Of a stretch of DNA of 12,316 nt, positions 7,875 to 12,316 are shown in pieces. The stretch is taken from contig CAUAFT010000028.1 of assembly GCA_958428365.1 (NCBI GenBank), forward strand, positions 1 through 12,316, written 5' to 3'. This stretch comes from an uncultured Lachnospiraceae bacterium. Its GTDB lineage: Bacteria; Bacillota; Clostridia; Lachnospirales; Lachnospiraceae. The stretch's first letter is position 1; every line of letters starts with the position of its first letter. The translations under genes were made by a program, and so were the position numbers. The notes beneath the pieces are model-generated. The model ran no database searches and was not told the origin of the DNA. It saw only the letters and a list, made by a program, of their open reading frames with translations.

Positions 7875-8080
7875 TTTTAACTCTCTTCTGCTGCAATATT
7901 CTTCTGTTTATTCCCGCGAGCAACGAGCCAAGCGGACATGCTTGCATGTCCATTTGGCGACTGCCGCGAGGGTCTAATACCTCGATGCCTGCATCGCTAC
8001 TAGTTTGATGCCCCGTATGCTTACATCGGGGTCTTTGACTCTCCTGCAGATCCTTCGATTTGCAGATTTTGTCAGTAACC
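7875..8080 (-). promoter_or_regulatory. Structured 5' leader of the HMT-MTHFR/metH operon, class unknown
   Basis: About 205 nt separate the predicted transcription start near 8080 from the ATG at 7874. The stretch is packed with inverted repeats: CTGCA...TGCAG (8044-8065), CCCCG...CGGGG (8011-8031), CGATG-CCTG-CATCG (7983-7996, plus sense), and a nested hairpin GCCAA...TTGGC (7927-7958) around GGACATGC-TT-GCATGTCC (7934-7951). An alternative pairing CGAGG/CCTCG (7967-7971 with 7980-7984) overlaps the third hairpin. Three hairpin tips share the core ATGCYTRCAT (7938-7947, 7985-7994, 8017-8026). There is no terminator hairpin with a U-tract. I see no SAM-I, cobalamin, THF or T-box consensus. 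It could be a regulatory RNA or a dispersed palindromic repeat. Confidence 0.55.
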
Positions 8081-8086
8081 ACTATT

Positions 8087-8115
8087 ATTTTATAGAAAGA
8101 CCAGGTATCCGTCAA
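8087..8115 (-). promoter_or_regulatory. Sigma-A-type promoter of the methionine operon
   Basis: On the minus strand TTGACG (8110-8115) and TAAAAT (8087-8092) are separated by exactly 17 bp. An inverted repeat ATAAAAT-TCC-ATTTTAT (8115-8131) touches the -35 box and could be an operator; it lacks a T-tract and so does not look like a terminator for the upstream sce7726-like gene. Confidence 0.7.
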
Positions 8116-8160
8116 TAAAATTCCATTTTATAAAGGCCTCTTTTCTTCGGATATAGCGGT

Positions 8161-8793
8161 TTATTTTTTATTTCTTCCTGGGGTTGGTTTTTTCTTTTGT
8201 ACCCGGTATTCCTGAATGATCTCGGCAATTTCATTGTAGTCGCGTTGGAACAGCTCTTCGCTGATCTGGAAGCGCAGGGTCTCTAACGGGACGTTTTGAA
8301 GGATCTTTTCCGCCACAAATTGCTTGCTCTTTTCTTTATAGCGGGGCATCTGATTCAATTCCTGAATATGTGCCAGTTCCGGACGCCAGAGCAGGCTGAG
8401 CTTTCGTTTCCAGTCGATTTTGGGATTGGGCGCGGGATTTCGCAGGATGTAAAAGTCTGTCGTTTGATCTACCAGTTCCACTGTGATGATTCCCCAGCAT
8501 TTCGGCACATGTTCTCTGATATGTATGGCGTGGCTTGTACCTACAACGGCATAATTATAATCGTAAAACCGGTCGTAGTCTCTGACCTGACGCTCCAGTC
8601 TTGCATAGGTATCGGCGTCGCTTTTGATCTCGATGCCGTAGAGGGCATCCTCTGTGACCATGACAGCGTCGGCACGGGATTTGCCCATTTGCTTTTCTTC
8701 GATAATGCGGATTTTTCCGTAGGTTTCTTCCAAAAAATCGTAGAGGGGTTCGCGGATGTCTTTATCGTATAGGATGTTGTTCTCTGTGTTCAT
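8161..8793 (-). CDS. sce7726-like protein with a PD-(D/E)XK nuclease-type core
   Basis: This 210-aa soluble protein resembles the sce7726 family, whose function is not established. The N-terminal DKDIREPLYDFLEE is followed by a PD-(D/E)XK-like core: E32/E33, then SRADAVMV with D42, then GIEIKSD with E55 and K57, and a downstream helix with RLERQVRDYDRF (Q69). The spacing D-x12-E-x-K fits a restriction-endonuclease-like fold. The C-terminal part (about 125-200) is helical and ends in a basic tail (KKKPTPGRNKK). Its ATG overlaps the phosphatase stop by four bases (ATGA), so the two are translationally coupled. Nuclease chemistry is inferred from motifs only. No convincing terminator follows, so some transcription may run into the methionine operon. 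Confidence 0.75.
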   Translation of the reverse strand: MNTENNILYDKDIREPLYDFLEETYGKIRIIEEKQMGKSRADAVMVTEDALYGIEIKSDADTYARLERQVRDYDRFYDYNYAVVGTSHAIHIREHVPKCWGIITVELVDQTTDFYILRNPAPNPKIDWKRKLSLLWRPELAHIQELNQMPRYKEKSKQFVAEKILQNVPLETLRFQISEELFQRDYNEIAEIIQEYRVQKKKPTPGRNKK

Positions 8794-9251
8794 AATTCTT
8801 TGTTTTCTTTCAGAAAATTTAAAAATGCTTTACAGCCGCGCATTAGATCTTCATAGGTCTGGTTGAAGTTTCCGGTATACCATGGGTCTGCTACAGATGC
8901 GTTGGAATTGGAAAATTCCAGGATTTTGTGAATTTTTTCGCTTCTGCCGTCGCAGATCCGCTTCATGCTGCGGATGTTGGCGTCGTCCATGCCGATGAGA
9001 TAGTCGTAGTTGTCGTAGTCCTCAGCCGTCATTTGAACGGCTCTGTGGGGGATGACGGGGATTCCGACCTGGTTTAGCTTGGATACGGTGCCGTAGTGGG
9101 GTGGGTTGCCGATCTCTTCGCGGCTGGTGGCTGCGGAGTTGATGTGGAGTTGGTGTGCTAGGCCGTCACGTGCGGCCAGATGGGTTAGGATGCTTTGTGC
9201 CATGGGGGAACGGCAGATGTTGCCGTGGCAGACGAATAATACTTTTATCAT
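8790..9251 (-). CDS. Low-molecular-weight protein tyrosine phosphatase
   Basis: This 153-aa protein has the family hallmarks. The P-loop CHGNICRS at residues 8-15 supplies nucleophile C8 and phosphate-binding R14, and the general-acid DP pair (D122-P123 in VADPWYTG) lies near the C-terminus. The length is normal. The P-loop has histidine where many members have leucine (CLGNICRS). It would dephosphorylate tyrosine or arginine on proteins, and the substrate cannot be read from the sequence. The ATG has AAGGAG nine bases upstream. It is the first gene of a two-gene unit with the sce7726-like protein. The upstream region has only weak promoter matches (TTGTCA and a TTTAAA/TAAAAT stretch), and the integrated element begins about 70-100 bases upstream, so expression may be affected by the insertion. 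Confidence 0.95.
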   Translation of the reverse strand: MIKVLFVCHGNICRSPMAQSILTHLAARDGLAHQLHINSAATSREEIGNPPHYGTVSKLNQVGIPVIPHRAVQMTAEDYDNYDYLIGMDDANIRSMKRICDGRSEKIHKILEFSNSNASVADPWYTGNFNQTYEDLMRGCKAFLNFLKENKEL

Positions 9252-9319
9252 AAACGATTTCTCCTTGTAAATACTGGATTTTCCTTGATTTTAAACCATT
9301 CTCGGCATTGCTTTGACAA

Positions 9320-9435
9320 AGTGAACTTACCCTTATTTTTGCATATCTTGGCATAAGTTAGCATATCTTAGCCTTCAAAATTAGTACAAATCTTAGTAAA
9401 TTGACCTTATTTTTACTAATTTACTAATCCATTTT
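9320..9435. other. Integrase-proximal end of the Tn916-type element, with arm-type Int sites
   Basis: This AT-rich stretch lies between the phosphatase promoter region and the int stop. It holds AGTAAATT at 9395-9402 and its inverse AATTTACT at 9418-9425, within a 10-bp perfect inverted repeat TTAGTAAATT/AATTTACTAA (9393-9402 and 9418-9427). These match the core of the DR-2 arm sites bound by the Tn916 Int N-terminal domain (AGTAAATT). There are also direct repeats GCATATCTT(G/A)GC at 9341-9352 and 9361-9372, and CCTTATTTTT at 9331-9340 and 9405-9414. The exact element/chromosome junction cannot be fixed from this window; it most likely lies at about 9300-9345. Confidence 0.6.
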
Positions 9436-10635
9436 TCAGGCTTCACGAATCTTTTTCATCTCCTCTTGTGCATCCTCAAATCCTACATGAGTATATGTAT
9501 TAAGAGTCACTCCAATATCACTATGCCCCATAATGTACTGTAGTGTTTTTGGATTCATACCAGACTTAGCCATATTACTACAAAAAGTGTGTCTACACAC
9601 ATGAGGGGTTACTTTGGGCATTTGTACCTTGTAAATACTATTATATTTCTGGCAGATATGTTGAAAATACTTTTCCCAGTGTAAAGCTACCATAGGCATA
9701 CCATTCTTGTCTAAATAAAGAAATCCTGCATACCCGTCAATCATAGGTTCTACTTTTGGCTTTGGTCTTTCATCAATAATACGTCTGAAACATTCTTCAA
9801 CATCATCTTTCATAGGAACATATCTGATTCCGCTTGGAGTTTTTGTATCTTCTATGATGTATTCCATATTCCTTTTTCTCTGTAACTGATGATCTACTTT
9901 TATTCTGTGATTTTCAAACTCAATGTCACTTTTCGTTAGACCAACAAATTCTGATATACGAAGTCCTGTTTTAAACAGGATATAAATCCCATCATAGTAT
10001 CTACAAAAGTGTTTGTCACTTTTAACAAACTCCAAAAATGCCCTTTCTTGCTTACGTGTAATTGCCTCTCTGGTCACGCTGTCATTTACAACTACTGTTG
10101 CTAATTGAAATTCAAATGGATTTTTGCGTATTAAATCATCATCTACTGCCATTTGAAAAGCCGGACGAACTACTCCGCGGATGGTATGAATTGAACTATA
10201 ACCTCTACCGTCCGTTTTCTGCATCTTGATAAGCCACTCTTTAGCATCTGATAACTTTACCTTATCAATTCGTTTCGCTCCAAATGGTTCCTTTTTGATA
10301 ACATTGATTACAAAATTGTAATTGGCTTCTGTGTTATGGCGTACACCCGTTTTCTGTCCCACATACTTCTGTACAAGCTGTAATACGGTCATATCACCAC
10401 CATTCGGGGTTATACCATCGCTCAAGTCTTTGTTGAGCATTTTTATTTTGTCACGTAATGCTATGCAATCACGTTTTCCCTGTGGTAATCTGTCCGTACT
10501 CTCTAATTTCCAACTGTAAAGAAATTTTTGTTTTCCATTACCATCGACATAAACATACGCATATCTTCCATCTGTACGTTGGCTCTCTCCGTTGCGTAAA
10601 ATTCGATTTTTATTATCTCGTCTTTTTACACTCAT
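9436..10635 (-). CDS. int: Tn916-family tyrosine recombinase (integrase)
   Basis: This 399-aa integrase closely follows Int of Tn916 (about 405 aa). An N-terminal arm-binding domain (about 1-75, RRDNKNRILRNGESQR) recognises the repeats just past its own stop codon. A core-binding SAM-like domain (about 82-175) and the catalytic domain (about 185-399) follow. Catalytic residues are R226 (TGLRISE), K265 (EDTKT), H345 and R348 (TPHVCRHTF), H371 (GHSDI) and the nucleophile Y381 (LNTYTHVG). The set is complete, so the protein is probably active in excision and integration. AAAGGAG lies seven bases before the ATG. Its position as the outermost gene, reading towards the element end, is that of Tn916. 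A strong hairpin terminator lies directly upstream, between xis and int. Confidence 0.97.
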   Translation of the reverse strand: MSVKRRDNKNRILRNGESQRTDGRYAYVYVDGNGKQKFLYSWKLESTDRLPQGKRDCIALRDKIKMLNKDLSDGITPNGGDMTVLQLVQKYVGQKTGVRHNTEANYNFVINVIKKEPFGAKRIDKVKLSDAKEWLIKMQKTDGRGYSSIHTIRGVVRPAFQMAVDDDLIRKNPFEFQLATVVVNDSVTREAITRKQERAFLEFVKSDKHFCRYYDGIYILFKTGLRISEFVGLTKSDIEFENHRIKVDHQLQRKRNMEYIIEDTKTPSGIRYVPMKDDVEECFRRIIDERPKPKVEPMIDGYAGFLYLDKNGMPMVALHWEKYFQHICQKYNSIYKVQMPKVTPHVCRHTFCSNMAKSGMNPKTLQYIMGHSDIGVTLNTYTHVGFEDAQEEMKKIREA

Positions 10636-10655
10636 CGTTTTACTCCTTTCATACG

Positions 10656-10702
10656 AAAAAGAGCCTTGTCACGATATGAGTATCATACCATAATCAAGGC
10701 TC
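10656..10702 (-). terminator. Strong hairpin terminator between xis and int
   Basis: On the minus strand GAGCCTTG pairs with CAAGGCTC, and inside it a further run of about 11 pairs (three G-U) closes a TAC loop, giving about 19 pairs with one bulged A (10661-10702). TTTTT follows at 10656-10660. It would stop most transcription coming from xis about 20 bases before int. The same stem contains an extended -10 motif, TGGTATGAT, without a clear -35, so it may also overlap an int promoter. Confidence 0.8.
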
Positions 10703-10723
10703 AAAATCTATCTATTTTAACGG

Positions 10724-10948
10724 TTATACCGCATTTGTCTCATTTATAAACTCTTCAAACTTGCTACGTTTAATCAATGTTTTGTTTCCATTCTGTAATA
10801 CAAATCCATAATCTTCGTAATCATCCGCTAATTTTCGTATCTTCTTTTCACCCAAATTAAAATACTGTGCAGCTTCATTAACTGTTAATGTGAACTTCTC
10901 CCAAATTGGAACAAAACTCTTATCATTTATCATGAAACTTTCTGTCAT
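10724..10948 (-). CDS. xis: Tn916-type excisionase (Xis)
   Basis: This is a small winged-helix DNA-binding excisionase that would bend the element ends and direct Int to excision. From the chosen ATG it is 74 aa; Tn916 Xis is 67. The family pattern is clear: VPIWEKFTLTVNEAAQYF, then LGEKKIRKLADD, then a wing with LQNGNKTLIKRSKFEEF. Start choice is uncertain. An AAGGAAGG site lies 15 bases before this ATG, an in-frame ATG at 10963 abuts that site, and an ATG at 10933 would give 69 aa. The frame stays open further upstream, but that part runs through a terminator hairpin and is unlikely to belong to Xis. The gap to int is 88 bases and contains the hairpin terminator. Confidence 0.85.
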   Translation of the reverse strand: MTESFMINDKSFVPIWEKFTLTVNEAAQYFNLGEKKIRKLADDYEDYGFVLQNGNKTLIKRSKFEEFINETNAV

Positions 10949-10989
10949 ACTTATAAAAATCATCCTTCCTTTGTTTAAATTTTTGCAAT

Positions 10990-11019
10990 AAAAAAGGACT
11001 TGCCGTATTAGCAAATCCT
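10990..11019 (-). terminator. Rho-independent terminator upstream of xis (proximal)
   Basis: On the minus strand AGGATTTGC pairs with GCAAGTCCT (9 bp, one G-U; 10995-11003 with 11011-11019) around a 7-nt loop, followed by TTTTTTATT. It lies about 45 bases before the xis start and could be either an end-of-transcript signal or an attenuator. Confidence 0.75.
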
Positions 11020-11044
11020 CAATGTTCATCTTTATTAAATTGAA

Positions 11045-11075
11045 TAAAAGGTCTACGGCATTTTACCGTAAACCT
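11045..11075 (-). terminator. Rho-independent terminator after the 254-aa gene (distal)
   Basis: On the minus strand AGGTTTACGG pairs with CCGTAGACCT (10 bp, one G-U; 11049-11058 with 11066-11075) around a 7-nt loop, followed by TTTTATT. It lies about 20 bases after the stop of the 254-aa gene and is the first of two terminators in tandem. Confidence 0.75.
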
Positions 11076-11093
11076 ATCTCGTCTCTACTTTTC

Positions 11094-11858
11094 CTACCAT
11101 GACTCTATTCTTAATATATCACTTGGCGGTATAAATTCATTACGTTCTAAAATACCAATGCGGTCAGAAGAAATGTCATTATAGAATATTGAATTAAATG
11201 CATATGAAAATAACTTATCAAGAAGATTATTTTCGTTAGGATTCATGCATAAAAACACTTTCATTTTTATTAATGAAGCTTTAGTAAATACAATATAAGC
11301 CTTATGTGTCTCTATCCATTCATATTCAATATTTCCATCTATTACCGAATCAATATTATATATAATTTCAGGTCTTAAATGCACGTTTCCACCGTAGGGA
11401 TGCTCTTTATCAATTTGAAAATTCCCACACACAAACGGATCATCAAAAAATTTATACCAAACCATAGAATTCTTTTTGAGTATTTGTGTTTGCTTTTCTT
11501 CGCCATGTTGATATAAGTGTTTTCCTTCCACATCTAATATAATATCATGCTTATCTAAAAACTCTCTCAGTTCAGTTCTATGCGAGTATGTCCATCCCAA
11601 ATCATGTATTCCATTTTTCCGTATGCTTTCACAATTATCTGCACTTGTGGTAACATGTTGCAATACAAAACTAATTTCTTCGTATGGTATTTTCTTTAAT
11701 CTTATATTGTATTTATCCATCATTTCCGTTTTCATGCGTTCTGGCTCATCTACATATCTGTACAAATATACATCAAACAGATTCCTCCAATATTTAAAAT
11801 CTGTCATGTATTCCATAGTTTCAAAGCATTTATCAAATGTTGAAATATCATATAACAT
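11094..11858 (-). CDS. Hypothetical protein of the mobile element (254 aa), possible ADP-ribosyltransferase-like fold
   Basis: I do not recognise this family with certainty. The protein is soluble, with no signal peptide or membrane segment, and rich in aromatic and charged residues. Residues 64-85 (FVLQHVTTSADN then CESIRKNGI) resemble the first motif of DarT-like and related ADP-ribosyltransferases: a histidine, x, threonine strand followed by an asparagine and a helix ending in a G-I turn. Later segments (NVHLRPEIIYNID at 158-170, IEYEWIETH at 177-185) could supply other active-site residues, but no complete triad can be assigned. The ATG has GAAGGTGG five bases upstream and its own promoter, and two terminators follow, so it is a single-gene unit. 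Cargo such as a toxin or defence factor fits this location, but this is inference. Confidence 0.7.
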   Translation of the reverse strand: MLYDISTFDKCFETMEYMTDFKYWRNLFDVYLYRYVDEPERMKTEMMDKYNIRLKKIPYEEISFVLQHVTTSADNCESIRKNGIHDLGWTYSHRTELREFLDKHDIILDVEGKHLYQHGEEKQTQILKKNSMVWYKFFDDPFVCGNFQIDKEHPYGGNVHLRPEIIYNIDSVIDGNIEYEWIETHKAYIVFTKASLIKMKVFLCMNPNENNLLDKLFSYAFNSIFYNDISSDRIGILERNEFIPPSDILRIESW

Positions 11859-11880
11859 TAATCCACCTTCTTTCAGACTA

Positions 11881-11909
11881 ATTATATCACAATACCAAAA
11901 TTTTGTCGG
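11881..11909 (-). promoter_or_regulatory. Promoter of the 254-aa gene
   Basis: A perfect -10 TATAAT (11881-11886) is preceded at exactly 17 bp by CCGACA (11904-11909), a four-of-six match to the -35 consensus. The predicted start lies about 15 bases before the ATG at 11858, leaving a short leader that contains the ribosome binding site. Confidence 0.6.
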
Positions 11910-11931
11910 TGTAAAAAAATTGGTATAGATA

Positions 11932-12094
11932 AGGGCGGCTCGCCGTTTTGGGGGCTAACAATCCACCCACACAAAACACCCCTACACGCTTTAAAATCAA
12001 TTTTAAGGCGTTCTTTTTCGTGTATGTAGTCCAGTACCACCACACCCACAAAGCCGCCTTAAATCGGCTTATATGTTTTCGTGTTCGTAAAGGT
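11932..12094. other. Repeat-rich intergenic region of the element, possible origin or transfer site
   Basis: No gene is supported in this stretch. It is crowded with inverted repeats: GGCG-GCT-CGCC near 11935-11945, a 10-bp AT-rich hairpin at 11988-12009 with a 2-nt centre, an 8-bp pair TTAAGGCG (12003-12010) and CGCCTTAA (12055-12062), and AAGCCG...CGGCTT at 12051-12070. Between the 8-bp pair lies a C/A-rich run with CCACCACACCCACA. Such a layout is common in origins of transfer or replication of conjugative elements. I cannot match it to the Tn916 oriT consensus, and no relaxase or Rep gene lies in the window. Confidence 0.35.
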
Positions 12095-12247
12095 CTATTT
12101 TGCATATGCTCCACAATAACCATACTTGCAAGGCATACGGACACAACAAAAAACCTTGCAAGGCTCTTTATAATATCCGTATTCAGTTTTACATCTGGCA
12201 CACTATACACACCACATATTCTCTTGGTATTCTTCAAATTCGGTCAT
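12095..12247 (-). pseudogene. Tiny ORF with strong RBS whose frame continues past TAG into a Cys-rich stretch
   Basis: An ATG at 12245-12247 has an excellent Shine-Dalgarno (AAAGGGGG, seven bases upstream) and opens 14 codons, MTEFEEYQENMWCV, ending at TAG (12203-12205). The same frame then continues for 35 codons to a second TAG at 12095-12097. That part is cysteine-rich, with CARC and two PCK units, seven cysteines in all. The 10-bp repeat CTTGCAAGGC (12125-12134 and 12155-12164) encodes the two PCK units. It could be a small zinc-binding protein broken by one nonsense change, a genuine 14-residue leader peptide, or chance. I do not recognise a family. Confidence 0.3.
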
Positions 12248-12275
12248 GGAAAATCCCCCTTTCTGAATAATGTGA

Positions 12276-12304
12276 GGGGCGGCAGCACTCCTTGCTGTCG
12301 CCCC
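12276..12304. repeat. GC-rich 11-bp hairpin at the right edge
   Basis: GGGGCGGCAGC (12276-12286) pairs with GCTGTCGCCCC (12294-12304) with one G-U and a 7-base loop, in otherwise AT-rich DNA. No T-tract follows on either strand, so a plain terminator is unlikely. On the minus strand the loop reads AAGGAGT, a Shine-Dalgarno-like sequence held in a loop, and the hairpin lies just upstream of the ribosome binding site of the tiny ORF. It could be a leader or origin structure. Confidence 0.5.
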
Positions 12305-12316
12305 TTGATTGCCTAC

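Noticed and set aside
7875..8080. SAM-I, cobalamin or T-box riboswitch before the methionine operon
   Set aside because: The conserved cores of these classes are not present on the transcribed strand, and there is no downstream terminator or antiterminator pair.
7807..8115. 102-codon minus-strand frame across the methionine operon leader
   Set aside because: Its TTG start is the -35 box of the promoter, so it cannot be translated from that transcript, and the peptide merely reads through hairpins.
8115..8131. ATAAAAT-TCC-ATTTTAT as a terminator of the sce7726-like gene
   Set aside because: The stem is all A-T, has no T-tract, and abuts the next promoter's -35 box. An operator role is at least as likely.
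9166..9354. 62-codon minus-strand frame across the phosphatase start
   Set aside because: It is an alternate frame of the phosphatase P-loop coding region and its upstream DNA. The phosphatase frame has the catalytic motif and ribosome binding site.
11887..12237. 116-codon minus-strand frame at the right side
   Set aside because: It starts at a TTG without its own ribosome binding site, overlaps the better-signalled tiny ORF, and runs over inverted repeats and the promoter of the 254-aa gene. The peptide looks random.
1..12316. CRISPR arrays, tRNA or rRNA genes
   Set aside because: No regularly spaced repeats with unique spacers and no tRNA or rRNA signatures were seen on either strand.

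Overview
The window looks like a chromosomal segment of a low-to-mid GC gut-type Firmicute, probably Lachnospiraceae or a related Clostridia. The grounds are the short cobalamin-dependent MetH without a reactivation domain, the YitJ-like fusion of a homocysteine methyltransferase with methylenetetrahydrofolate reductase, and a Tn916-type integrase/excisionase pair. All well-supported genes lie on the minus strand, so transcription runs from high to low coordinates.

Three compositional blocks are visible by eye. Bases 1 to about 3000 are AT-rich and hold a two-gene anti-phage-type operon: an AAA15/RloA-like ATPase (1373-2752) followed by a RloB/TOPRIM-like protein (421-1368). This is the AbiLi/AbiLii arrangement and resembles PARIS and OLD systems. 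The operon has its own near-consensus promoter, whose spacer holds a GTGA-N5-TCAC palindrome, and a small 56-codon ORF (196-366) follows. An ispF terminator at about 2887-2939 insulates it from the next block.

Bases 3000 to about 9250 are GC-richer core chromosome. In transcription order they hold a low-molecular-weight protein tyrosine phosphatase (8790-9251) with a 4-base overlap into a sce7726-like PD-(D/E)XK protein (8161-8793). Then comes a methionine/one-carbon operon: the HMT-MTHFR fusion (6093-7874) and metH (3655-6078), 14 bases apart, followed by ispF (3004-3546). The fusion enzyme makes 5-methyl-THF and can itself carry the homocysteine-binding half-reaction; MetH completes cobalamin-dependent methyl transfer to homocysteine. 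The operon starts from a strong promoter followed by a highly structured untranslated leader of about 205 nt. I could not match this leader to SAM-I, cobalamin, THF or T-box elements.

Bases from about 9320 to the right edge are AT-rich again and form the integrase-proximal end of a Tn916-family integrative conjugative element. They contain arm-type integrase sites next to the int stop, int (9436-10635), a strong hairpin terminator between xis and int, xis (about 10724-10948), two tandem terminators and a 254-aa cargo protein of unknown function with a possible ADP-ribosyltransferase-like motif (11094-11858). Beyond these lies a repeat-rich intergenic region that may hold origin or transfer sites. 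It includes a tiny ORF with a strong ribosome binding site whose frame continues past a TAG into a cysteine-rich stretch. The rest of the element lies beyond the right edge.
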